64,000 bases of DNA. Origin: Dictyobacter formicarum (GTDB lineage: Bacteria > Chloroflexota > Ktedonobacteria > Ktedonobacterales > Ktedonobacteraceae). The notes under the pieces are model-generated. The model worked only from the letters and a program-made list of their open reading frames with translations, was not told the origin of the DNA and did not search any database. The position numbers and the translations under genes are program-made. The stretch lies in NCBI RefSeq assembly GCF_016587435.1, contig NZ_BNJJ01000006.1:310001-374000 (forward strand), read 5' to 3'. Of this stretch, positions 7,673 to 16,631 are shown one piece after another; the first letter of the stretch is position 1; the number at the start of each line of letters is the position of its first letter.

Positions 7673-9574
7673 CTATAATCGGTTCGATTCTTTATAACTT
7701 GAGGCTTCTGCCAGGAGAATATCCTGGCGCAAGCGCTGAATGCGTTGTCGATAGGCATCTTCAGGTTGAACATAGCCAAGTTTGGGCTTATCACCCATAC
7801 TGACATGCCACTTGCGAAAGGCCAGACCGATTTCCGTCTGGTATAAAGCTTTCACGCGCATCCACTGTTTAAAGCCCTGCCGCCATAAGATGTTGCGCTC
7901 AATGCGGGTGCGCAAAAATGAGTGCTGCAACATGGCATATTCATCTACTGTCACGATACCACTGCTTACTTCAGAGGCCAGGAACTCGCGAATGATCGCG
8001 GCTTCATGGGCTAATGATTTAATCAGGCAATAGATAATCACCATCTGAGCAATAAACGGCAATATGTAATCGCCGATACTGGCAAAAAGCGAAAACATAA
8101 CAATATTTGAATTATCCGGCGAGGACAGCACCAGCGAGTTGGCGAAAAAGTTGATGAAGTCAAACGCGGTATGTAAGCCAACGGCAATAAAATAGCCGAT
8201 GAACGGGATCACAATATGCTTCCAGCGTATACGTGTATGACGCATATAGCCCAGGGCGATGCCCAGGCAGATCGTAAAGGTTGAGTGGCTCAGCCATCCC
8301 AGCACGATGCGCCCGATCAATAAGAAGAGAAAAGCTTTAGGATTGCCGGCGAAATAAAAAATATTTTCAACCATAGCAAAGCCAGCGCCGATCAGGGCCC
8401 CATAGACAATACCATCGGTGACATTATCAAATTCGTCACGCAGGACGAAAAAGAGCAGCAGGAGGCCAAGTCCTTTGACAGTTTCTTCGGTGATGCCAGC
8501 ATTGAGGGCTGAGAACAGCGCATGCAAGGCCTTGCCAGCCTGCGGTCCCAGAATCGCGCCACGCCAACCATCGATACTACCTTCGATAAAGGTAGTCGGA
8601 GGAATAGCGATAATAGCCCCCCAGAGAAAGGCGGCCAGGCGCAAAAACCATGGCTCGCGCTCATAGCGATCAATGAAATTGACCAGCAGGTTAATGCCTA
8701 GTGCGGCCACAATAGGAATGGTCAGCACCGATAAGATATTGACGGGACTTTCCTGCACCAGCGAGACGATCCCTAATAAATTGTTTAAAATAATGGCGGT
8801 CAGCGCGCTCAGCAACAGGACAAGCAAGATAAGACCACCAATGGTCCAGCGCAACGTTTTTTTTATGGTCCTGGGCAAGGCAAATTGGAGTGTAATGCTG
8901 CTTCCTAGCAACTTGCCTTCCTCGGCCCAGGCACTCGCATCCATTTCCATGGCAGTCTGTCGATCCTCTTCCCAGGTAGAGGTTTCCGGGGAGAGAGTAC
9001 GCGCCGTGTGCATTTTTCCATTTGTCGCAGGTGGCTTTTTCACGGGTGGTAACAGCGGCAGACGCGAGAAAATATCAGGATGAGGTACGACAGGGACCTC
9101 CGCAGTATCAGCGGCGTCCTGAGGAGATGCAGGAAGCAGTGGCACGCCAACCTCGTCTTCATCACCCATTGGAATAGGCATATCTTGATCACCTTTAGGC
9201 GCAATCAGTTGCAGCATGGTATTTCCCAACACCAGAAAGTCCTGGGATTGGAGTAGATGCTGCGCCCCTGCGGCAACCGTATGGCCATTGACATACAAAA
9301 TATTTTGTTCCGTCACATTGTGAATAGACCAGCTGCCCCCGTTAAAAATCAGGCGCGCATGTTCACGGGATACGCTGGGGTCCATCAAAATCAAATCATT
9401 GCTCAATGATCTCCCGATAGTTGTCTCGCGAGACGTCAACACATATACCAGACGCTCTTCAGGAAACAAGCCCGGGGATGTATATCCGGGTGCCTGGTAG
9501 GATCCGCAGGCAAAAGCACGCGCACCACACGCAGCACACCATAGTTTTGACTTCCACTCATGGAACGTACCCAA
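7673..9574 (-). CDS. FHA domain fused to a PrsW-family membrane protease
   Basis: About 633 residues. An N-terminal Cys-containing segment (LWCAACGARAFACG) looks like a partial zinc ribbon. An FHA domain follows (TTIGRSLSNDLILMDPSVSREHARL, about residues 50-115), then a Pro-rich linker. The C-terminal half is a multi-pass membrane region with the PrsW hallmarks EETVKG (E363-E364, K367), MVENIFYF and the later HSTFT and GLHTAFDF histidines. PrsW proteins are intramembrane metalloprotease-like; in Bacillus PrsW cleaves an anti-sigma factor. The FHA part suggests control by phospho-threonine. The start is uncertain: the frame opens at TTG 9574 without a clear ribosome site, and no ATG/GTG lies upstream before the stop. 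Confidence 0.75.
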   Translation of the reverse strand: MGTFHEWKSKLWCAACGARAFACGSYQAPGYTSPGLFPEERLVYVLTSRETTIGRSLSNDLILMDPSVSREHARLIFNGGSWSIHNVTEQNILYVNGHTVAAGAQHLLQSQDFLVLGNTMLQLIAPKGDQDMPIPMGDEDEVGVPLLPASPQDAADTAEVPVVPHPDIFSRLPLLPPVKKPPATNGKMHTARTLSPETSTWEEDRQTAMEMDASAWAEEGKLLGSSITLQFALPRTIKKTLRWTIGGLILLVLLLSALTAIILNNLLGIVSLVQESPVNILSVLTIPIVAALGINLLVNFIDRYEREPWFLRLAAFLWGAIIAIPPTTFIEGSIDGWRGAILGPQAGKALHALFSALNAGITEETVKGLGLLLLFFVLRDEFDNVTDGIVYGALIGAGFAMVENIFYFAGNPKAFLFLLIGRIVLGWLSHSTFTICLGIALGYMRHTRIRWKHIVIPFIGYFIAVGLHTAFDFINFFANSLVLSSPDNSNIVMFSLFASIGDYILPFIAQMVIIYCLIKSLAHEAAIIREFLASEVSSGIVTVDEYAMLQHSFLRTRIERNILWRQGFKQWMRVKALYQTEIGLAFRKWHVSMGDKPKLGYVQPEDAYRQRIQRLRQDILLAEASSYKESNRL

Positions 9575-9964
9575 CGAACAAGGGCCAACCAGCCGCTTGT
9601 TGTTACCCTCTTTCTCGTAGTTTCCCTGGTTATGGTTATAGATGAATCATCTATCGGTTCTAATTAAATTTACCACCCCATCCCGTCTACTTACCTTTAA
9701 TGATTACCTTGAGCCAGATCTCTGCTAACTGAGCATATCCTTACTATACATGGGACAATAGGGAATGACAAGTTATCTCTACATTACGCTGCGTGTCTTT
9801 CCAGTGCTTTCTCGGACACCGGGGAGATAGGAGAAGCTGAGGTTGGATGCATAGGTAGACAGAGGTGATACTATAAGGCAGAGATCGCAGATGGAAAGCT
9901 ATTTATCTGTACCTATAATATATTCTATTATTCATGAGCAGGGATGTGTATTCGGTGAGCAGGT
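9575..9964. other. 390-base divergent intergenic region
   Basis: It lies between the FHA-PrsW gene (minus) and the tRNA nucleotidyltransferase gene (plus), so both promoters should be here. The only sigma-70-like hexamer I can point to is TATAAT at 9914-9919, 46 bases before the ATG at 9965. It has no good -35. No repeats, RNA genes or further coding frames are evident. Confidence 0.4.
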
Positions 9965-11524
9965 ATGACAAAACAGGAACTGACCCAGGAAATGTGGGTC
10001 TTGCAGGCATTGCAACAAAGCTGCCAGCTATTTAAAGAATATAATCAGCCGGTCTATCTGGTAGGAGGCTCAATCCGCAATCTCCTCCTGCAAAAACCCT
10101 GTGTGGATTGGGATATTGCGACATCTGGTAATACTCCTGACCTGGCTCGCCGCCTGGCGGATCGTCTGGGCGGCTTCTATGCGCATATGCATGAAAAGGC
10201 CAGCCGCGTCATTGTCAAACATGGACAGCAAGATTTGATGCTGGATATTTCACCGCTTCAAGGTGCCGATATTCAGGAAGATCTTTCAAGACGTGACTTT
10301 ACCATCAATGCGCTGGCAGCTCCCTTTGCAGAGGTACTCGCAATCATTTCACAATCTGCATCACCAGCCAGGACACATGCCGCCCTGTCTGAGGTGATAA
10401 TAGATCCCCATCAGGGATTACAAGATCTCGCTACGCGTACGCTGCGTGTAACCACTGAGACGAGCTTTCAGAAGGATCCGCTGCGTCTGTTGCGCGCGAT
10501 GCGCTTTTCACAACAATACCAGTTGACCATAGAGCCTGATACGGCGCGCTACATAGCGCGCGATGCCTATCTATTGCCTCAGGTAGCCCATGAACGCATT
10601 CATGAAGAGCTATACACATTGCTGCGACCTGCAGGTACATATGAACACCTGCTCTTTCTAGATACCCATCACCTGCTCACAACGCTGATACCAGAGTTAG
10701 AACCGGCACGTGGCATGGCCCAGCCCAGCCTGCACCACTGGGACGTCTTTGGGCATTCGCTAGCCGCGGTAGCAATGCTGGAGAAACTGGGTTCGCTTTT
10801 ACAGCAATCGCCGGAAGAGGTGCAGCGTTCAGAGCTCAATATGGGAGAACAAAACGATCTGCTGGAGCTGCAAAAACTGTTACAAGAAGCCGAGCAGCAG
10901 CATGTTTTCTCGTTTGCCCAATTACTGTCGCCACCACTGAAGTTAGCGGCGCTATTACATGATATAGGCAAGCCAATCACCCGGGCGGTGGATAAAGAAG
11001 GCAATATTACATTCTACCACCATCCCCAGGCAGGCGTGCCAGTGGCACAGCAGATTACGCAGCGCCTGGGCGTTAGTACCCATGACAAAAGGCTCATTCA
11101 GCAAGTGGTTGCGCACCATATGCGGCCGGGGCAGTTAAGCAATACAACCATAACCCCCAGAGCTATTCGACGCTATTTCGTCGACATGGGACCCAATGGT
11201 ATCTACGTAGCCCTGGTCTCGCTGGCCGATCACCTGGCCATGAGAGGGCCCGATCCCTTGACTATCCATTGGCAACGCCATCTGGCCACGGTACGCACTC
11301 TCCTGACACGCTATATTCGTGAGCGAGAGCAGGTCTTACCACCACGACTGATCCAGTCTGAAGAGCTCATACGGCGCTTCCAGCTGCAACCAGGTCCATT
11401 GATAGGCCAGATCCTGGAAGCCATTGCAGAAGCTCAAGCAGAAGGCGAGGTTCATTCTAAAGAAGAAGTGCTCTGGTTCACGGAGGAAAAGCTCCAACAA
11501 ATACGGGCTAACAGTGAGAAATAA
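9965..11524 (+). CDS. CCA tRNA nucleotidyltransferase / poly(A) polymerase family with HD domain
   Basis: 519 residues. The class II nucleotidyltransferase head has G34-G35 (LVGGSIRNLL) and the metal-binding pair D48/D50 (VDWDIATSG). RRDFTINALA and the RNA-binding neck (DPLRLLRAMRFSQQY) follow. The C-terminal half carries an HD phosphohydrolase domain (LAALLHDIGKPITR, then HHMRPG). This architecture is typical of CCA-adding enzymes that also have 2',3'-phosphatase activity, but A-adding enzymes and poly(A) polymerases share it. The ribosome site is weak (GTGAGCAGGT before ATG). It starts a plus-strand run with nadK and recN. Confidence 0.85.
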   Translation: MTKQELTQEMWVLQALQQSCQLFKEYNQPVYLVGGSIRNLLLQKPCVDWDIATSGNTPDLARRLADRLGGFYAHMHEKASRVIVKHGQQDLMLDISPLQGADIQEDLSRRDFTINALAAPFAEVLAIISQSASPARTHAALSEVIIDPHQGLQDLATRTLRVTTETSFQKDPLRLLRAMRFSQQYQLTIEPDTARYIARDAYLLPQVAHERIHEELYTLLRPAGTYEHLLFLDTHHLLTTLIPELEPARGMAQPSLHHWDVFGHSLAAVAMLEKLGSLLQQSPEEVQRSELNMGEQNDLLELQKLLQEAEQQHVFSFAQLLSPPLKLAALLHDIGKPITRAVDKEGNITFYHHPQAGVPVAQQITQRLGVSTHDKRLIQQVVAHHMRPGQLSNTTITPRAIRRYFVDMGPNGIYVALVSLADHLAMRGPDPLTIHWQRHLATVRTLLTRYIREREQVLPPRLIQSEELIRRFQLQPGPLIGQILEAIAEAQAEGEVHSKEEVLWFTEEKLQQIRANSEK

Positions 11525-11643
11525 GAACATTCATACTACAAACATAGTTGACAATACACGCCCTATGGCGTACCATTACTGAGGCTAAACATGTAAGGGC
11601 GGCACATCGTGTTCGCCCTCGCTTGCCAATTGGAGAGATGTTA

Positions 11644-12528
11644 GTGAAGACGATTGCGATTTTCTACCAGGGACGTAAGCAAGCTTCGTCCAAATTCGCA
11701 GCCAAACTTGTACAGACCCTGCAGAAGCAAGGTCATACTGTCCGTGCTATTGATATCCATCAAGAAGGTCTTGAGTCAGATCCTGCCTATGATCAACGTT
11801 CATTCAAAGATTTTGACCTGATACTGGTCCTGGGGGGTGATGGTACGATCGTACACGCAGCTCGTATGTGCGCAAGTACGGGCACACCGATTGTCGGTGT
11901 AAACTTTGGACGGGTTGGCTTTCTTACAGAAATGGAACCAGACGATATAGCAACCGATCTTGGCTACTATCTCAACGGCGATAGCTCCGTCTGGGTAGAT
12001 GAACGCGCAATGCTTCAAGCAGTCCTTGAGCAAGATGGTCAGCGTGAGGAGTTCCTGGCGCTGAACGATATTGTGATCGCTCGTGGCACCTGGCCACGGG
12101 TCGTACAGGTCTGCGTCTGGGTAGATGATTACTACTATAATACGAGTTATGCAGACGGCATCATTATTTCAACCGCCACAGGCTCCACAGCTTATAATAT
12201 GGCGGTTGGAGGGCCTCTACTCCATCCGCAGGTGCAAAGTATGGTCCTGACGCCGATTGCAGCCCACCTCGCATCTGATCGATCGCTCATTATCCAGCCA
12301 GAAGCAACCATTAAACTACAGATTTTTACCGGCTCACAAAATGGTGTTTTCTCGGCCGATGGTCAACTAAACCGAGAGATCAAAGATGGCGCGATCATCA
12401 CGGTCCGCAAGAGCCAGTATACAACCAGGTTTCTCAGGCGCCGACCGCCAACTTACTTTTACCAAATTATCAACGCGAAGCTAAGAAACGATAACCTGAC
12501 TGCTAACAAAACCAATCAAGATAATTGA
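11644..12528 (+). CDS. nadK: NAD kinase
   Basis: 294 residues from GTG 11644, chosen because GGAGAG lies seven bases upstream and the protein then begins at the first beta strand (KTIAIFYQGR). A TTG at 11548 would add 32 unsupported residues. The kinase signature GGDGT is present (LVLGGDGTIVHAARM). So are GVNFGRVGFLTE, the conserved NDIVIARG and the SYADGIIISTATGSTAY loop. It phosphorylates NAD to NADP. Its last codons lie inside the upstream copy of a 20-base repeat whose second copy forms the start of recN. Confidence 0.93.
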   Translation: MKTIAIFYQGRKQASSKFAAKLVQTLQKQGHTVRAIDIHQEGLESDPAYDQRSFKDFDLILVLGGDGTIVHAARMCASTGTPIVGVNFGRVGFLTEMEPDDIATDLGYYLNGDSSVWVDERAMLQAVLEQDGQREEFLALNDIVIARGTWPRVVQVCVWVDDYYYNTSYADGIIISTATGSTAYNMAVGGPLLHPQVQSMVLTPIAAHLASDRSLIIQPEATIKLQIFTGSQNGVFSADGQLNREIKDGAIITVRKSQYTTRFLRRRPPTYFYQIINAKLRNDNLTANKTNQDN

Positions 12529-12567
12529 GTTAACGATTAAATCATGCTAATTGAGTTAACGATTAAA
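12522..12567 (+). repeat. 20-base direct repeat spanning the nadK stop and recN start
   Basis: Positions 12522-12541 and 12548-12567 are identical (TAATTGAGTTAACGATTAAA), offset by 26 bases. The first copy contains the nadK stop TGA (12526-12528). The second copy encodes recN residues 2-8. It looks like a tandem duplication of the recN start region. Confidence 0.85.
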
Positions 12568-14481
12568 GATTTCGCCATTATTGACCGCCTGCAGATTCGC
12601 CTGAACCGTAATTTTAACGTATTCACTGGCGAGACAGGCGCGGGTAAGTCAATCATCATTGATGCAGTCAATGCATTACTTGGTGGGAAAATTGGTGCCG
12701 AGTTCGTCCGCGCTGGTTGTGAACGCGCGACTGTCGAGGGGGTATTCTCAGTCGAGGCACTACCACAGCTTCCCACCGATTGGCTTCCATTGGAAGAAGA
12801 CGCAGAGGTCACTGAGCCAGATGGTTCGCCTCTGCTAACCTTGATTGAGCAGGCCGAACAGCGAGCTGCTACCAACGGGGCCGCTCAGAGTGCTGATGCT
12901 CTTGTGGCATTGGCCGCGCTCCTGCGCGAGTACGACCTCTACCCTGAAGATGGTCAACTGATCCTGACCCGTGATATTTTCCGTTCCGGACGTACTGTTG
13001 CCCGTATCAATGGGCGTGCGCTTTCACTTCCTATTTTGCAGCAAGTCGCTAGCTGGCTGGTAGATATCCATGGGCAAAGCGAAAACATCAGCCTGCTGCG
13101 ACCAGATCAACATATTAATTTCCTCGATCGCTATGCCGAGACGTTGCCAATCCGTGAACAACTGGCCGAAAAAGTCACTGAATGGCGCAATGCGCGCAAG
13201 AAGCTTGTAGCCCTGCAACAGAATATCCGCGAGCAGGAACGGCGGGCAGAATTTCTGCGCTTTGAAATTGAGGAAATCGAGAAGGCCAACCTGCGTGCTG
13301 GAGAAGTAGAGGAATTGGAAGAGGAGCGCAAGATCCTCAACAATGCCGAACGCTTACGTGAACTATGCTCACATATTTATGGCTCCATCCAGGGTTCAGA
13401 TCTGGGAGGAGATGGCTTCCAGGCGGCCCTCGACCAGATTCGCCAGGCCCAGCGCTCGTTAAACGAACTGGTGCGCCTGGATAAGTCCATGGAGGAATAC
13501 GAGGAAGCGCTGGCAGGGGCCATCTATCAGCTTGAGGACGTGGCGACTTCCATCAGTAGCTATGAGGCAGATATCGAGGATGATCCCAATCGGCTGGCTG
13601 AGGTTGAAGAACGCCTGGATTTGATTACCAAATTGAAACGCAAATATGGTGATACCATCGAGGAAATCTTGCAGCGCATGGCCGACGACCAGGCTGAACT
13701 TGAGACCATCGATAATCGCGATGAGTTGATATTAAAGTTGAAACGACAGGATGACCAGTTCCGCAAGGAAATCGGTGCCCTGGCCCAAACACTGTCAGAG
13801 CAGCGTTCAGCGGCCGCCCAATCACTCTCCCTTGCCATGGAAGAGCAGCTCAATGATCTGAATATGCGCCGCGCCCGTTTCCAGGTCGAAATTGTCCAGA
13901 TGCCCGATAGACAGGGCGTCCCAATCACCCTCAATGGTCAGGAGGAACAATACTATGCCTGCGATATCAGTGGCGTTGACCGGGTCCAGTTCCTGATCGC
14001 ACCGAATCCGGGTGAGCCATTTAAGCCGCTCACAAAAATCGCCTCTGGCGGTGAGACCTCGCGCTTAATGCTGGCACTGAAAACCATTCTGGCGGACGCT
14101 GATGCGACACCAACCCTGATTTTTGATGAAATTGACGCCGGTATCAGTGGACGTAGCGGCCAGGTGGTAGGAGAAAAACTCTGGCAGTTGACGAGCAATC
14201 ACCAGATCATCTGCGTCACCCACCTGCCACAAATTGCAGCGTTTGCCGACACTCATTACAATGTGAATAAGCAAATCTTCGATAACCGCACCATGACGAT
14301 TGTTAATGAGCTGCGCCCCGAACAACGGGTACGTGAGATCGCGCATATCATGGGTGGCAATGTCACCGATATAGCGATGAAGAGCGCCGAAGAGATGCTG
14401 GGACGTTCCGACATGTGGAAGGACAACTGGCGGCGACAACAAACCAGTCCAGAAAAAGCTAGAGAGTCAATCGAACGCTAG
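12544..14481 (+). CDS. recN: DNA repair ATPase RecN
   Basis: 645 residues, slightly longer than the usual RecN of about 550-570 because of an insertion around 90-125 (Glu/Asp- and Ala-rich). SMC-like ATPase: Walker A GETGAGKS (29-36), central coiled coils (about 210-440), ABC signature KIASGGETSRLML and Walker B TLIFDEIDAGISG. It acts in double-strand break repair. The ATG at 12544 has no clear Shine-Dalgarno sequence; the upstream bases are a duplicate of its own coding start. Initiation may depend on coupling to nadK, which ends 15 bases earlier. Confidence 0.93.
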   Translation: MLIELTIKDFAIIDRLQIRLNRNFNVFTGETGAGKSIIIDAVNALLGGKIGAEFVRAGCERATVEGVFSVEALPQLPTDWLPLEEDAEVTEPDGSPLLTLIEQAEQRAATNGAAQSADALVALAALLREYDLYPEDGQLILTRDIFRSGRTVARINGRALSLPILQQVASWLVDIHGQSENISLLRPDQHINFLDRYAETLPIREQLAEKVTEWRNARKKLVALQQNIREQERRAEFLRFEIEEIEKANLRAGEVEELEEERKILNNAERLRELCSHIYGSIQGSDLGGDGFQAALDQIRQAQRSLNELVRLDKSMEEYEEALAGAIYQLEDVATSISSYEADIEDDPNRLAEVEERLDLITKLKRKYGDTIEEILQRMADDQAELETIDNRDELILKLKRQDDQFRKEIGALAQTLSEQRSAAAQSLSLAMEEQLNDLNMRRARFQVEIVQMPDRQGVPITLNGQEEQYYACDISGVDRVQFLIAPNPGEPFKPLTKIASGGETSRLMLALKTILADADATPTLIFDEIDAGISGRSGQVVGEKLWQLTSNHQIICVTHLPQIAAFADTHYNVNKQIFDNRTMTIVNELRPEQRVREIAHIMGGNVTDIAMKSAEEMLGRSDMWKDNWRRQQTSPEKARESIER

Positions 14482-14511
14482 TCAAGCGCGAGCAGTGCTA
14501 AAGGATCTATT

Positions 14512-15546
14512 ATGCCATCAGTAGCCATTCTAGGTGCTGGAATGAGCGGGCTGGCCGCAGCTCACTCGTTCCAGGATGCTGGATATACAGTAACGCTGTT
14601 TGAGAAAAGTCGTGGTGTCGGAGGACGCGCAGCCACCCGCAAGCGCGCGGGCTTTATTTATGATCATGGTGCCCAGTATATTAAAGAGGGTACACCAACC
14701 AGCCTGGAATGGGTTACTGAGCGATTTCGAACGCCCGACCTGATCGATATCGAGAAACCTGTCTGGACGTTTGATAGACAGGGACAAATCCAGCCAGGGG
14801 ACGAAAAGCAGAATGCCGAACAAAAATTGAATTATCGCGGTGGCCTGACTACGTTACCTAAAAAGATGGCGCAGGGGCTATCGATCCAGTTTGAGACACG
14901 CATTATCAACGTACAACAGGAAACGTCTGGCTGGCGGCTCTATGACAGCGCAGGTTATAACTACGCGGGCTTTGATTTCCTCTTTATCACGCTGCCCGCG
15001 CCTCAGGCGACAAAGCTCATTCAGGCCAGCCAGCTCGAAACGACGCTGCAACAAACTATCGTGCAGCAGCTCACACCAGCCAGCTATAATCCTCTGCTCT
15101 CAATTATGCTGGGTTATCAGCCACAGCCACAGACACGTCCTTATTATGCCCTGGTCAATACAGATAAAAAACATCCTATTTCCTGGCTGGCCTGGGAACA
15201 CGAGAAAGCGCCCGAACGAGTTCCACCCCAATCAGGCATGTTGATTGCGCAGATGGCACCAGATTATAGCACAACCCATATGGAAACTTCCGAGGAAGAG
15301 TGCATCCAACATGTAGGACAACTAGTGGCTCAATTAATCCAGGAAGAGCTGCCGACGCCAATCTTCACCGATATCCAGCGCTGGCGCTATGCCTTACCGG
15401 CCCAAAAAGTGGATGGCGACCAGTTGAATGCCCAGACGCTACCGCAGCGGCTAGCCTTTAGCGGCGACGCCTTTGTCGGTGGACGGCTACACTTGGCGCT
15501 AGAGCATGGTATAATGATAGCTCAGCGGCTCATCAGCCAGCAATAA
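14512..15546 (+). CDS. FAD-dependent oxidoreductase, renalase/amine oxidase-like
   Basis: 344 residues. The N-terminal dinucleotide-binding motif is VAILGAGMSGLAAAHSF, followed by LFEKSRGVGGRAATR, the typical second FAD motif of flavin amine oxidases and renalase-like proteins. DHGAQYI and the C-terminal FSGDAFVGGRLHLALEHG (FAD-contact) complete the fold. Length matches small bacterial NAD(P)/FAD-dependent oxidoreductases of the renalase group. Substrate is unknown. The start is 30 bases after recN and is preceded by AAAGGATCT. It is probably co-transcribed with recN and the Nudix gene (27 bases apart). Confidence 0.85.
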   Translation: MPSVAILGAGMSGLAAAHSFQDAGYTVTLFEKSRGVGGRAATRKRAGFIYDHGAQYIKEGTPTSLEWVTERFRTPDLIDIEKPVWTFDRQGQIQPGDEKQNAEQKLNYRGGLTTLPKKMAQGLSIQFETRIINVQQETSGWRLYDSAGYNYAGFDFLFITLPAPQATKLIQASQLETTLQQTIVQQLTPASYNPLLSIMLGYQPQPQTRPYYALVNTDKKHPISWLAWEHEKAPERVPPQSGMLIAQMAPDYSTTHMETSEEECIQHVGQLVAQLIQEELPTPIFTDIQRWRYALPAQKVDGDQLNAQTLPQRLAFSGDAFVGGRLHLALEHGIMIAQRLISQQ

Positions 15547-15573
15547 CCGCCAAAGAGATAGTGGAGATCGTCT

Positions 15574-16170
15574 ATGTTTCCTACGTTGCCCCAGGCCATT
15601 CAAGACGAACTGGCACAGCTTGTTCAACGCTATGGTCAACCCATTGTACAATCTGCTGAACTACATATTCATGAGAGCTTCGATCCTTTAAGTAAAAGGG
15701 ACCGCTACGGCGAAGTCTGCATGGTCATCCGACGCAAAAATGGTCGGCTACTCACCATGATTAAATCTTTTTATCCCCAGGGGGCCTATCGATTACCCAC
15801 CGGGGGCATCAACCACGGCGAATATATCTTTGATGCGCTGCTACGCGAGACGCAGGAAGAAACCGGCCTGCAAGTCGAGGTCAGGCGCTTTCTGGCCGTC
15901 GCCACCTATCACCTGGACAATACGCACCGGGCCCCGGCTTTCTATACTTTCGCTTTCTTGCTAGACGAATTGGGGGGCACCCTCAGTGTAGAAGATGAAG
16001 ATGAACAGGTAGCCGATTTTCGCGAGATCTCACCAGAGGAACTAGAACCATTAGCAGAACATCTTGAACACCTCGGTGCACAGTATAGCGAAGAGATAGA
16101 GGGACGTTGGATTTACTGGGGACGCTTCCGCGCAGTCATTCACCGTCTCGTCTGGCAAGCGCTCAAATAA
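15574..16170 (+). CDS. Nudix hydrolase
   Basis: 198 residues. A complete Nudix box runs from G77 to L99: G77, E83 and RETQEETGL at 91-99, matching GX5EX7REUXEEXGU exactly. The fold begins after about 40 residues of N-terminal extension. Nudix enzymes cleave nucleoside diphosphates linked to another moiety; the substrate here cannot be inferred. The final gene of the recN-oxidoreductase-Nudix run, it is followed within 14 bases by a REP-like repeat that may act in transcript-end processing. Confidence 0.9.
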   Translation: MFPTLPQAIQDELAQLVQRYGQPIVQSAELHIHESFDPLSKRDRYGEVCMVIRRKNGRLLTMIKSFYPQGAYRLPTGGINHGEYIFDALLRETQEETGLQVEVRRFLAVATYHLDNTHRAPAFYTFAFLLDELGGTLSVEDEDEQVADFREISPEELEPLAEHLEHLGAQYSEEIEGRWIYWGRFRAVIHRLVWQALK

Positions 16171-16183
16171 GCAGGGTGCAAGC

Positions 16184-16273
16184 GGCGAGCAAGAAATCGG
16201 CCGCAAAGGCCGAACCTACGAGGGCACGTCATCGTGTGGCGAGGCAAATCGGCCGCAAGGGCCGAACCTATGA
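16184..16273. repeat. REP-like paired repeat element, copy 1
   Basis: Two units of the form GGCGAG..AAATCGGCCGCAAGGGCCGAACCTA(C/T)GA lie at 16184-16221 and 16238-16273 with a 16-base spacer. Each can fold as TCGGCC-GCAA(G/A)-GGCCGA. The same two-unit arrangement with a different spacer occurs at 63454-63542. Confidence 0.8.
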
Positions 16274-16325
16274 TAGCCCACCATCAGCCAAACTGTACTG
16301 TTTATCGGCACAAATAACACATGTA

Positions 16326-16334
16326 TGTTATAAT
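16326..16334 (+). promoter_or_regulatory. Extended -10 promoter for the small membrane protein
   Basis: TGTTATAAT gives an extended -10 (TG-N-TATAAT, hexamer 16329-16334). No good -35 is visible. The ATG at 16397 lies 62 bases downstream. Confidence 0.45.
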
Positions 16335-16396
16335 TTGAAACATATAGCAGACGGCGTCTGTTTGTCTGACTCGAATTTATCAAGGGATCAAAATCC

Positions 16397-16597
16397 ATGA
16401 GCAAAAAGTATACCAGCACAATTTTATTGTTTGCTGTTTTTATTGGTTTTTTTATCTGGGGCGCTTTTATGCTCCGGGATACACTTACAGCATCAACCAG
16501 AGATGGCGAAAGTATCGTTTATGCGATCATGATTCTTGGCTGTTCCCTTGCAGCACTTGTCGCTATTTTGAGGTTGCCAAGAAAACGGCATTCATAA
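16397..16597 (+). CDS. Small two-helix membrane protein
   Basis: 66 residues with two predicted transmembrane helices (about 7-27 and 39-57), separated by a short polar loop (RDTLTASTRDGES) and ending in a basic tail (RLPRKRHS). A ribosome site (AAGGGATC) and an extended -10 promoter upstream support expression. I do not recognise a family. The gene sits between a REP-like element and a GNAT gene on the same strand. Small proteins like this often modulate membrane complexes, but nothing specific can be claimed. Confidence 0.6.
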   Translation: MSKKYTSTILLFAVFIGFFIWGAFMLRDTLTASTRDGESIVYAIMILGCSLAALVAILRLPRKRHS

Positions 16598-16631
16598 GCA
16601 GTAAACTGCTAGATACCAGGATAAAACATAT

